Source of the DNA: Alphaproteobacteria bacterium
Lineage (GTDB): Bacteria; Pseudomonadota; Alphaproteobacteria; SMXP01
Reading direction: 5' to 3'
DNA: 8,817 bases
Assembly (NCBI GenBank): GCA_021774995.1
Contig: JAJFIM010000190.1
Coordinates: forward strand, 1-8,817
How positions within the stretch are numbered: position 1 is the first letter of the stretch; every line of letters begins with the position of its first letter. The notes under the pieces were generated by a model that was not told the DNA's origin, searched no databases, and worked only from the letters and a program-made list of their open reading frames with translations. Below are positions 1 through 5,788 of the stretch, piece by piece. The translations under genes were made by a program, and so were the position numbers.

Positions 1-119
1 CCGGCTAATTCCGCGACCTGTCCCGTCAAGGCGAAAATTCCAGCGCCGATCATAACCCCGGTGCCCATAGCGACGGCGCCGGTCAGGGTTAAGCTGTCCG
101 CTTCATATTCATCTTTCAC
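1..119 (-). CDS. APC-family amino acid permease, N-terminal fragment (runs off window)
   Basis: Only the first 39 or so codons are present. The translation enters the first membrane helix of an amino acid-polyamine-organocation (APC) permease: it reads LTGAVAMGTGVMIGAGIFAL followed by TGQVAELAG. The GxxIGxGIF signature of helix 1, which lines the substrate site in this family, is clear. Members are inner-membrane secondary transporters of amino acids or related compounds; the substrate cannot be inferred from this fragment. The chosen GTG start at 117-119 has AAGGG seven bases upstream; an in-frame GTG at 147-149 is an alternative without a clear ribosome site. The gene begins shortly after the cytochrome c stop on the same strand, so the two are probably co-transcribed. 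The identification rests on a short but characteristic segment. Confidence 0.72.
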   Translation of the reverse strand, partial: MKDEYEADSLTLTGAVAMGTGVMIGAGIFALTGQVAELA

Positions 120-167
120 TTTTTTTCCCTTGCTGATGCGCTCAGTCACACGGCCGAAATTGAACGG

Positions 168-602
168 TTACATTTGGTGTTGCCGCGTGACGATGCCGTT
201 CGCCACCTGCAATTCGCGGATGAAGCGAATAATGCCCGTCATCTCCGCCTCACTCACCTGCGGTTGCGGCGGCATATCGCCAAATGACCAGTGATGTTGG
301 GGCGCGCCCATTTTGGCGGCCCTATAGAAGGCGTTGTCGCCATGATGGCCGGGATTATAGATATCGTGCACGAGTGTTGGCCCTCGACTTGTGCCAATGG
401 CGTCAGCGCCATGGCATTGCGCGCAGTTTGCCTCGAAAGCCGTTCTGCCTTTTACCGCCAGTGCTGAAAATTCAGGAATTACCATCACATCTGCTTGTTC
501 TTGAGGCGGCGAAGAAGAAGAAAGCTTCCAGCCGATCAGGGCAATCCCACCGAGTAAAACGAGCACTCCCATTAAGATTGAAGGTTTCATCAGTTTTTGC
601 AT
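168..602 (-). CDS. Membrane-anchored class I cytochrome c
   Basis: A 144-residue mono-haem cytochrome c. An N-terminal hydrophobic helix (about residues 8-26) with almost no following cleavage motif suggests an anchor rather than a cleaved signal, placing the haem domain in the periplasm. The haem-binding motif CAQCH is at residues 60-64, and the likely sixth ligand is Met110 in GDMPPQ. The family carries electrons between membrane dehydrogenases or oxidases and soluble partners; the specific partner is unknown. The ATG start at 600-602 is supported by GAGGAAA a few bases upstream. The gene is divergent from the merR operon, separated by about 130 bases that contain the MerR-type operator, and it precedes the APC permease fragment on the same strand. 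Whether the shared intergenic region co-regulates both directions is not shown. Confidence 0.88.
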   Translation of the reverse strand: MQKLMKPSILMGVLVLLGGIALIGWKLSSSSPPQEQADVMVIPEFSALAVKGRTAFEANCAQCHGADAIGTSRGPTLVHDIYNPGHHGDNAFYRAAKMGAPQHHWSFGDMPPQPQVSEAEMTGIIRFIRELQVANGIVTRQHQM

Positions 603-681
603 GTCTTTCCTCGCGCAGAGTTGTTGGGATTACGCCATAATCACACCAAAGCGTACATTTACGTAGAGTGCAATTTTTCTC

Positions 682-712
682 TTGAGTCTGTACTATAGTA
701 CGGAGTTTACTT
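682..712 (+). promoter_or_regulatory. MerR-type operator/promoter upstream of merR
   Basis: A dyad CTGTAC-TATA-GTACGG lies at 688-703; its inner 12 bases (690-701) are a perfect palindrome. It is directly preceded by TTGAGT (682-687), a -35-like hexamer. The arrangement closely matches the classical mer operator, in which TTGACT is followed by CCGTAC-4 bp-GTACGG and an unusually long 19-bp spacer. With a 19-bp spacer the -10 would be TTACTT (707-712); TTTACT one base earlier is a better hexamer with an 18-bp spacer. Start of transcription would fall near 718-720, giving a very short leader before merR. The promoter direction is plus, as the minus-strand hexamers are poorer. Confidence 0.72.
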
Positions 713-731
713 TGGCGCGTAGGTGATAAAA

Positions 732-1178
732 ATGACAAAATTAGACTCAATACTGACAATTAGCAAAGCTGCGGCGGCAGCCGATGTGAGCGTGGAGACC
801 ATACGTTTTTATGAACGGGAAGGTCTTATCGCCGTTCCTCCCAAACCCCGCGATGGCGGCTACCGGGATTACCCTGAAGAGACGGTGCGCCGGATACGTT
901 TTATACGTCACGCCCAGGAATTGGGATTTAATTTGCGCGAAGCAAAGGAATTACTGTCATTGCGTATGGACCCGTCAAAAGATTGCTCGGACATTAGCGC
1001 CCGCGCCAGAACGAAACGCCGGGAAATCGACGGGAAAATAGCGCGTCTGAACCGCATAAATGAAGCGTTGGATACGCTGATCAATGCCTGTCCGGGGCAG
1101 GGGCGACTTCCGGAATGCCCAATTCTTGAGGCGCTGAATGACGGTGTTGCGAAAACAGATGCATCCCCTCGCTCATAA
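732..1178 (+). CDS. merR: MerR-family metal-responsive regulator, mercury-type cysteine triad
   Basis: A 148-residue MerR protein. The N-terminal winged helix-turn-helix is at about residues 8-75 (VETIRFYEREGL is the family signature), followed by a long dimerisation helix and a metal-binding tail. Cysteines sit at 85, 120 and 129. Their spacing (35 and 9) is the same as Cys82, Cys117 and Cys126 of Tn501 MerR, which bind Hg(II) across the dimer, and the tail ECPILEAL resembles CPLI in that protein. ZntR- and PbrR-type sensors have different cysteine patterns. I chose ATG 732 because AGGTGA lies six bases upstream; a GTG at 723 is in frame but overlaps that site. It is the first gene of the unit, immediately downstream of a mer-like dyad, so autoregulation and control of the three downstream genes are likely. 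Hg(II) is the best guess for inducer, but a related thiophilic metal is possible. Confidence 0.88.
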   Translation: MTKLDSILTISKAAAAADVSVETIRFYEREGLIAVPPKPRDGGYRDYPEETVRRIRFIRHAQELGFNLREAKELLSLRMDPSKDCSDISARARTKRREIDGKIARLNRINEALDTLINACPGQGRLPECPILEALNDGVAKTDASPRS

Positions 1179-1191
1179 CAAGGAGGCTTTA

Positions 1192-1560
1192 ATGACAAAG
1201 AGAACGCCAATGGCGTATACGCGTCGCAAGGCGCTGTTTTCCGCGACCGTCGTTGCGGCGATGGCGCCGCTATTCGCGGGCGCGCAAACCCCAGATACTG
1301 ATGATGAGCGCCCACACTATGTTTTGGGTGTTGACGGCATGGCGTGTCCATTCTGTTCTTTTGGCGTGGAAAAGAAACTTAGCGCTATTGAAGGCGTGGC
1401 TGAACTGGAAACAAGCATTCTTGCCGGCACTGTCAGCGTTATCATGGCGCCTGGTAAAACGCTGCGCGAGGAGGAGGCGCGCCAGGCAGTTGAAGAGGCG
1501 GGATTTGATTTGCGCGACTTTAAAGACATCTCTGCCGATGACGGTCCGGGGGCCTCATAG
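1192..1560 (+). CDS. Secreted heavy-metal-associated (HMA) domain protein, MerP-like
   Basis: A 122-residue protein with an N-terminal export signal (TRRK at 10-13, hydrophobic stretch to about 29, likely cleavage after AGA at 31) and one HMA domain at about 43-110. The metal loop reads GMACPFC at residues 49-55, so Cys52 and Cys55 form the CxxC soft-metal site, followed by the SFGVEKKL helix typical of MerP and CopZ folds. The expected role is periplasmic binding of Hg(II), Cu(I) or a similar ion. The twin arginine could allow Tat export, although the consensus is incomplete. The ATG at 1192 has a strong AAGGAGG site at 1180-1186; an in-frame upstream ATG lies inside merR and was not used. 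The gene begins 13 bases after merR. Unlike MerP, it has no MerT-like membrane partner here. Confidence 0.85.
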   Translation: MTKRTPMAYTRRKALFSATVVAAMAPLFAGAQTPDTDDERPHYVLGVDGMACPFCSFGVEKKLSAIEGVAELETSILAGTVSVIMAPGKTLREEEARQAVEEAGFDLRDFKDISADDGPGAS

Positions 1561-2486
1561 TGCTGCGCCTCATGTGTTTGCGAATACCCCGCGCCTTATT
1601 CAAAGGATTGAGTATCGGCGTAGTCGTTTTGTCCTCTTCCCAAGTAATACGGGCAGCGCCTCTAACTTTTAATACGGCCTTGCCGGTCGCTGAAAATGAG
1701 TTTGTGATTCGCGAACAATTTATTTTTAACCGATCAAGCGCTGATCCCAGCACTGCGGATCGCAAACGCGCCGCTTGGTCGATCGCCTCGGCTGTTGGCT
1801 ATGGGGTTAACAGTGATCTCGCCATCTTTGGCGTGCTGCCATATGCAAACAAACAGCTTAAAATGACATCTGGCGCCATGCGCGTCACCCGCCAAGCGGA
1901 AGGGTTTGGCGATTTCAAGATCTTCGGCCGCTATACGGTCCTTAAGAAAAATTCCCCAGGGAAAAATTTTCGAATCGCCCCTTTCGCCGGAATCGAAATT
2001 CCAACTGGCGCGAACACTGTGCGCGACGCCTTGGGGCGGTTGCCGGCGGGCGTGCAGCCGGGGTCCGGATCTTGGGATGTGTTTGGCGGCGCGGTCGCAA
2101 CCTATCAAACTCTGGACTTTCAGTTTGACGCTCAAGCGCGTTACCAGGCCAACGCCAAGGCCGATGGGTTTGAATTTGGCGATGTTGCCCGTTTTGATGG
2201 GTCTTTTCAATATCGCTTGTGGCCTCGTACGCTCAGGAGCGGCGTCCCCGGATTTTTTTATGGTATACTTGAGACGAATATTGTCCACAAGCAAACCAAC
2301 CGCATTGGCGGCGCGCGCGATTTCAATTCGGGCGGAACGACGGTCTTTCTTGTACCCGGGGTGCAATACGTCACGAAGCGGTGGATTGTAGAAACCGCGC
2401 TGCAAGTTCCCATCGTGCAGAACCTTCATGGCGCGGCATTGAAAAATGATTTTATCCTACGCGCCGGATTTCGATTCAATATTTAG
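1560..2486 (+). CDS. Outer-membrane beta-barrel, phenol-degradation MetA/transporter-like
   Basis: A 308-residue protein with an N-terminal signal (basic start, hydrophobic stretch about 16-29, cleavage near 32-33) and alternating beta-strand composition throughout. The segments SDLAIFGVLPYAN, GDFKIFGRYTV and FRIAPFAGIEIPTG are typical of the barrel family often annotated as MetA-pathway of phenol degradation or transporter (PF13557-like). The protein ends in an aromatic/hydrophobic strand, FRFNI, as outer-membrane proteins commonly do. The proposed GTG start at 1560 shares its G with the TAG stop of the preceding gene (TAGTG), suggesting translational coupling; ATG at 1572 is an alternative. 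It could form a channel for the ligand or metal handled by this operon, which is inference. It has only one cysteine, in the signal region, so it is unlikely to bind metal through thiols. Confidence 0.72.
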   Translation: MLRLMCLRIPRALFKGLSIGVVVLSSSQVIRAAPLTFNTALPVAENEFVIREQFIFNRSSADPSTADRKRAAWSIASAVGYGVNSDLAIFGVLPYANKQLKMTSGAMRVTRQAEGFGDFKIFGRYTVLKKNSPGKNFRIAPFAGIEIPTGANTVRDALGRLPAGVQPGSGSWDVFGGAVATYQTLDFQFDAQARYQANAKADGFEFGDVARFDGSFQYRLWPRTLRSGVPGFFYGILETNIVHKQTNRIGGARDFNSGGTTVFLVPGVQYVTKRWIVETALQVPIVQNLHGAALKNDFILRAGFRFNI

Positions 2487-2502
2487 CAGATAAAGGTGAG
2501 AG

Positions 2503-3483
2503 ATGGTTTATCGGACTGCTGCACGCGTGATGGCAAGCGTCGTGGTTTTTCTAACTGTCGCAATTGCCCTCGGCTGGTTTGCGTTCATTCCGTCCCCTCA
2601 GGCGCCCGGCTACCAATTTGTTTCGGCCTGGGGTAAAAAGGGCGAGGGTCCGGGATCTTTTAACGATCCTATCGGAATCGCCGTCACGGAGGATGAGGTG
2701 TTTGTCGCCGATTCCCGTAATTCCCGCATTCAGGTTTTCGATTTCAATGGAAATTTCCGCCGCGCCTTTGGAACGCGCGGAAAAAATCCCGGCCAATTGG
2801 GCAGGCCCATGAATATTGCCATCGCCGGCGGTGAATTATATGTGGCTGATTATTGGAATGACCGTATTGAAGTGTTCGGTCTCGATGGAACATATCAACG
2901 AAGCATAGGGCGCGCAGGCGACGGACCCGGTGAATTTAACGCGCCGGGCGGCGTGGCGGTGGCCCAAAATGGCGACCTCTTTGTGGCTGATTTTTATAAT
3001 CAGCGCGTTCAACAGCTCAACGCCGACGGGATTTTCGTACGTCAGTGGGGGCGCACTGGCGAAATAGGATGGAGGGCGGGCGCCTTTAACTACCCCACCG
3101 ATGTGGCTCTGGGCAAGGATGGCGCGCTTTACGTCGCCGATGGATATAATGACCGCGTGCAGGTCTTTCGGCCTGACGGCGCGTTTTCCCATAAATGGGG
3201 CGGGCCGTTTGCGGTAAATATCAATGGTCCGTTCAATGGCTGGTTTCGCACCGTCAGCAGCATCGTCATCGGCAAAGGGGAGAAGGTTTTTGCAGCGGAT
3301 TTTTATAATCACCGTATTCAGGTTTTTAAATCCGATGGGTCTTTTCTCACCGCAATTGGGTCCGAGGGCGCTGGACCCGGACAGTTTACATATCCGATCG
3401 GCGCCGCCGTTGCAGATGACGGCGCGGTCTTCGTTGTTGATTTCGGCAATAACAGAATTCAAAAATGGAAAACTTCAGATTAG
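2503..3483 (+). CDS. Membrane-anchored six-bladed NHL-repeat beta-propeller
   Basis: A 326-residue protein. An N-terminal hydrophobic helix (about 10-30) is followed by six NHL blades that fill the rest. The blade motif (V/A)AD..N.R(I/V)QVF recurs at residues 68-79, 114-125, 161-172, 211-222, 264-275 and 311-322, giving a closed six-bladed propeller exported to the periplasm. Repeats are separated by G-GPG-F-P linkers, as is normal for NHL proteins. There are no cysteines, so direct thiol coordination is ruled out; many NHL proteins act as protein-interaction scaffolds, and some are lyases. The ATG at 2503 has AGGTGAG upstream at good spacing. It lies 16 bases after the barrel gene and is the last gene of the merR unit. 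Its function here is unknown. Confidence 0.85.
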   Translation: MVYRTAARVMASVVVFLTVAIALGWFAFIPSPQAPGYQFVSAWGKKGEGPGSFNDPIGIAVTEDEVFVADSRNSRIQVFDFNGNFRRAFGTRGKNPGQLGRPMNIAIAGGELYVADYWNDRIEVFGLDGTYQRSIGRAGDGPGEFNAPGGVAVAQNGDLFVADFYNQRVQQLNADGIFVRQWGRTGEIGWRAGAFNYPTDVALGKDGALYVADGYNDRVQVFRPDGAFSHKWGGPFAVNINGPFNGWFRTVSSIVIGKGEKVFAADFYNHRIQVFKSDGSFLTAIGSEGAGPGQFTYPIGAAVADDGAVFVVDFGNNRIQKWKTSD

Positions 3484-3564
3484 GGAGCGCGCGTCAAATT
3501 CGTTCCTCAATCAATTGGCGCTCACGTCAACCCCTCCCCCCTAATATTATTGCTGACTGCTCAC

Positions 3565-3594
3565 TTGGTTCAAGTCGCGATGAGGCTGTATAAG
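3565..3594 (+). promoter_or_regulatory. Possible sigma-70 promoter for the HI0933-type gene
   Basis: TTGGTT (3565-3570) and TATAAG (3589-3594) are separated by 18 bases, about 65 bases before the proposed flavoprotein start. The -10 hexamer is good and the -35 is weak. No intrinsic terminator with a T-run is evident between the NHL gene and this site, so read-through from upstream is also possible. Confidence 0.35.
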
Positions 3595-3657
3595 AACGGC
3601 CGAGACCAATAATAGTGAAATAGGCAATTGGCGATGACCACGGGCGGCGGGGGAGAT

Positions 3658-4848
3658 ATGACGGTTGATGCGCTCGTCATTGGCGCAGGCGCTGCGGGAC
3701 TATTCTGCGCGGCGCAAGCCGGTTCCCGGGGAAGGCGCGTTTTGGTGATAGACCGCGCGGCGAAACCAGCTGAAAAAATTCGTATTTCTGGCGGCGGACG
3801 CTGCAATTTCACCAACATCCACACAGAGCCATCCCGGTTTATTTCGGGTAATCCGCATTTTGTTAAATCGGCTCTAGCGCGTTATTCACCTGTGGAATTT
3901 CTGAATCTTCTAAAGCGCCATGATATTGCTTGGCGTGAAAAGACGCTTGGGCAGCTTTTCTGCGACGGCCGTTCAGAGCTCATCATTAAAATGCTGTTTG
4001 ACGAACTCAACGCTTCCAATGTGGAAGTGCGGCTTGGGGTTAAAGTATCTGAAATATCAAAATCGGGAGAAAAATTCAGGGTTGAAACTTCCCATGGAAC
4101 CATTTGCGCAGCGCGCCTTATTATCGCCACTGGCGGTCTCTCAATTCCTAAAATGGGCGCCACGGGGTTTGCTTATGATGTGGCGCGTCAGTTTGGTCAC
4201 GCCATTATACCCCCGCGGGCGGGGCTCGCGCCGTTTGTTTTTTCTGGCGCGAAGCGGAAAGAATTTGCCGCGCTCTCGGGGATATCATGCCCCGTGCGCG
4301 CCGTCGTGGGCGAGGCGGCGTTTGAGGAGGCGATGCTCTTTACGCATCGCGGGCTTTCGGGACCGGCGATCTTGCAAGCATCCTCGTATTGGCGCGAAGG
4401 CGAACCGGTTAAAATTGATCTCTTTGCTGGGGCGGACGGTGTACAACAATTTAAAATAGCTAAAGAAATAAGCCCTAAAAAAACGCTCCTGCGCGCGCTG
4501 GAAGAGCGCTTCCCAAAACGTCTCGTTGCCTATTTAGCGGAGAAGAATTTGATTTTATCACAGCAGGGCGGGTCCCGATTGGCTGATCTGCCGCATGCGG
4601 CATTAGAGGAGGTCGCCAATGCATTGTCTGATTGGCGCGTTTATCCGAGCGGCACGGAGGGGTGGCGCACGGCGGAAGTGACCGTGGGCGGTGTGGATAC
4701 ACGCGATCTGTCTTCAAAAACCATGGAAAGCCGCCTTGTCCCTGGCCTTTATTTTATCGGCGAGTGCGTTGACGTGACAGGTTGGCTCGGCGGTTATAAC
4801 TTCCAGTGGGCGTGGTCGAGCGCCTGGGTGGCGGCGCAAGCTATTTAA
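3658..4848 (+). CDS. HI0933/YhiN-family FAD-dependent oxidoreductase
   Basis: A 396-residue flavoprotein of the HI0933 (YhiN, BaiN-like) family, normally about 390-410 residues, so it is full length. The Rossmann FAD motif GAGAAG is at residues 9-14 with the acidic Asp32 at the end of the second strand. The family signature KIRISGGGRCNFTN is at 40-53. The C-terminal FAD-contacting block with GECVDVTG and GGYNFQ is in the last 34 residues. I chose ATG 3658 because it gives the usual short lead into the Rossmann strand and has GGGGGAG just upstream; TTG 3628 and ATG 3634 would add a poor-looking extension. Members are cytosolic; some have been assigned reductase activity on steroid intermediates, and some are named aminoacetone oxidase by annotation pipelines, but the substrate here is unknown. 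It looks like a single-gene unit. Confidence 0.88.
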   Translation: MTVDALVIGAGAAGLFCAAQAGSRGRRVLVIDRAAKPAEKIRISGGGRCNFTNIHTEPSRFISGNPHFVKSALARYSPVEFLNLLKRHDIAWREKTLGQLFCDGRSELIIKMLFDELNASNVEVRLGVKVSEISKSGEKFRVETSHGTICAARLIIATGGLSIPKMGATGFAYDVARQFGHAIIPPRAGLAPFVFSGAKRKEFAALSGISCPVRAVVGEAAFEEAMLFTHRGLSGPAILQASSYWREGEPVKIDLFAGADGVQQFKIAKEISPKKTLLRALEERFPKRLVAYLAEKNLILSQQGGSRLADLPHAALEEVANALSDWRVYPSGTEGWRTAEVTVGGVDTRDLSSKTMESRLVPGLYFIGECVDVTGWLGGYNFQWAWSSAWVAAQAI

Positions 4849-4971
4849 ATATCGTTCAGCCTATTATTGGGCGAGTTTGACATATTCAAAATCACCCGGC
4901 TTGATATGGACGCTCTCTCGCGGAGGAGAGATCCATCCGCCAAATCACGCCGCACTTTTCTTTTGCCGGTG

Positions 4972-4995
4972 AGGCGCGTCAACCCTCCCGCGCCT
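4972..4995. repeat. Inverted repeat, 7-bp GC-rich stem
   Basis: AGGCGCG (4972-4978) and CGCGCCT (4989-4995) are perfect inverted copies around a 10-base loop. Neither side is followed by a T-run, so it does not look like a standard intrinsic terminator. It might still help end transcription of the upstream flavoprotein gene or be a remnant of a structured RNA. Confidence 0.4.
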
Positions 4996-5030
4996 GGCTA
5001 TCCAGAATTCTGATTTCAAGAGGACGCCGC

Positions 5031-5191
5031 ATGAAGGGCGGTCGTAATGCATGTGGATTAAACAAGGTTAAATCGGAAAATATGTTAGGTCAGGCGTTTT
5101 GGGGCGCGGGGGTGTCGTCACCGCGTTAATTTTGGATAAACAGACGTCACCCAAGGGCTCATTCGGTTATGGCCTGCCGCCATTGCGGTGA
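5031..5191 (+). pseudogene. Small reading frame apparently broken by a frameshift in a G5 run
   Basis: ATG 5031 has a good ribosome site (AAGAGGA at 5018-5024, six bases away). The frame runs 32 codons to TAA at 5127-5129. If the run of five Gs at 5108-5112 had one more G, translation would instead continue in the next frame to TGA at 5189-5191 and give about 53 residues: a basic N-terminus, a hydrophobic stretch (QAFWGAG, then VVTALIL), and a tail with SPKGSFGYGLPPLR. The second frame uses codons like those of its neighbours. Either this is a decayed gene, a sequencing error in a homopolymer, or chance. I do not recognise the product. The stop lies seven bases before a possible GTG start of the next gene. 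Confidence 0.27.
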
Positions 5192-5233
5192 TTTTACGTG
5201 ATTATCAATATATTCGAAGCTACACTGCACACT

Positions 5234-5788
5234 ATGCGCCAAACTTTAAAACTACATCCGGATTCGCATTGCAACGCCGTGACCAGCATCGATGTGCTGA
5301 TCACGCGTCCATGTCTGGGCAATTTGACGCTGCGCTATTTCGTAACCGGTAAGATGCGCGATTTGCGCCTGCCGCCCGCGGGCGCTCTCACGCGCGGCGA
5401 AGGGCTTTGGAACGGCACGTGTTTTGAAGCGTTCATCCGCGCGACGTCCAATGCGGCATATTACGAGTTCAATTTTTCGCCCGCGCGGCAATGGGCGGCA
5501 TATCACTTTAATGACTACCGAAGCGGGATGCGTGTTGCGTGCGAGATAAGCGCGCCGCACATTGAGGGGCAAAGGGATAATGCGGGTTATCAAATAGAGG
5601 CCGCGTTGGCGTTTAAGGGGCTGCCGGGTTTGTCCGGCGATGCGATTTGGCGTCTTGGCGCCTCGGCGGTCATCGAAGAGGCGAATGGCCATAAATCCTT
5701 TTGGGCGTTGGCCCATCCGCCGGGGAGAGCGGATTTTCACCACCCCGATTGTTTTGCTCATGAACTTACGGTAAGGGAGCGGCAATGA
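5234..5788 (+). CDS. DOMON-like domain protein
   Basis: A 184-residue protein matching the DOMON-like (type 9, CBM9-like) family that commonly sits beside DUF1343 genes in alphaproteobacteria. The recognisable core is GLWNGTCFEAFI (57-68) followed by YYEFNFSPARQWAAYHFNDY (76-95) and SGM. DOMON and CBM9 folds are beta-sandwiches that bind haem or sugars; ligand and function are unknown for this branch. No signal peptide is visible, so it should be cytosolic. The start is uncertain: ATG 5234 gives the usual short lead but has no clear ribosome site, whereas GTG 5198 has GGTGA (5187-5191) at good spacing and would add 12 residues. The TGA stop overlaps the next ATG (ATGA, 5785-5788), so the pair is translationally coupled and probably works together. 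Confidence 0.78.
   Translation: MRQTLKLHPDSHCNAVTSIDVLITRPCLGNLTLRYFVTGKMRDLRLPPAGALTRGEGLWNGTCFEAFIRATSNAAYYEFNFSPARQWAAYHFNDYRSGMRVACEISAPHIEGQRDNAGYQIEAALAFKGLPGLSGDAIWRLGASAVIEEANGHKSFWALAHPPGRADFHHPDCFAHELTVRERQ

Larger units (their letters stand above)
4849..5197. other. Stretch without a confident intact gene (about 350 bases)
   Basis: Between the flavoprotein stop and the first possible start of the DOMON-like gene. It holds a GC-rich inverted repeat and a frameshifted small plus-strand reading frame, both listed separately. On the minus strand there are protein-like open stretches in changing frames: one ends at tandem stops (rc of 4861-4866) and reads WISPPRESVHIKPGDFEYVK just before them; another reads NPHALRPPFMRRPLEIRILD between about 5064 and 5005. 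Joining them needs two frame changes. I recognise no family in either strand. Confidence 0.6.

Noticed and set aside
723..731. GTG 723 as merR start
   Set aside because: It overlaps the AGGTGA ribosome site that serves ATG 732, and homologues start close to the helix-turn-helix.
1138..1191. Upstream ATG 1138 for the HMA protein
   Set aside because: It lies inside merR and lacks a ribosome site; ATG 1192 follows AAGGAGG and gives a proper signal peptide.
1734..2429. Long minus-strand open frame opposite the barrel gene
   Set aside because: It is the antisense shadow of the barrel gene; it has no recognisable domain, and the plus-strand product has a signal peptide and family motifs.
3560..3620. 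Imperfect inverted repeat TCACTTGGT / ACCAATAATAGTGA before the flavoprotein
   Set aside because: It pairs only with a five-base bulge across a long loop and lacks a T-run; likely chance.
5120..5185. Short minus-strand ATG frame of 21 codons
   Set aside because: No ribosome site, no family resemblance and very short.
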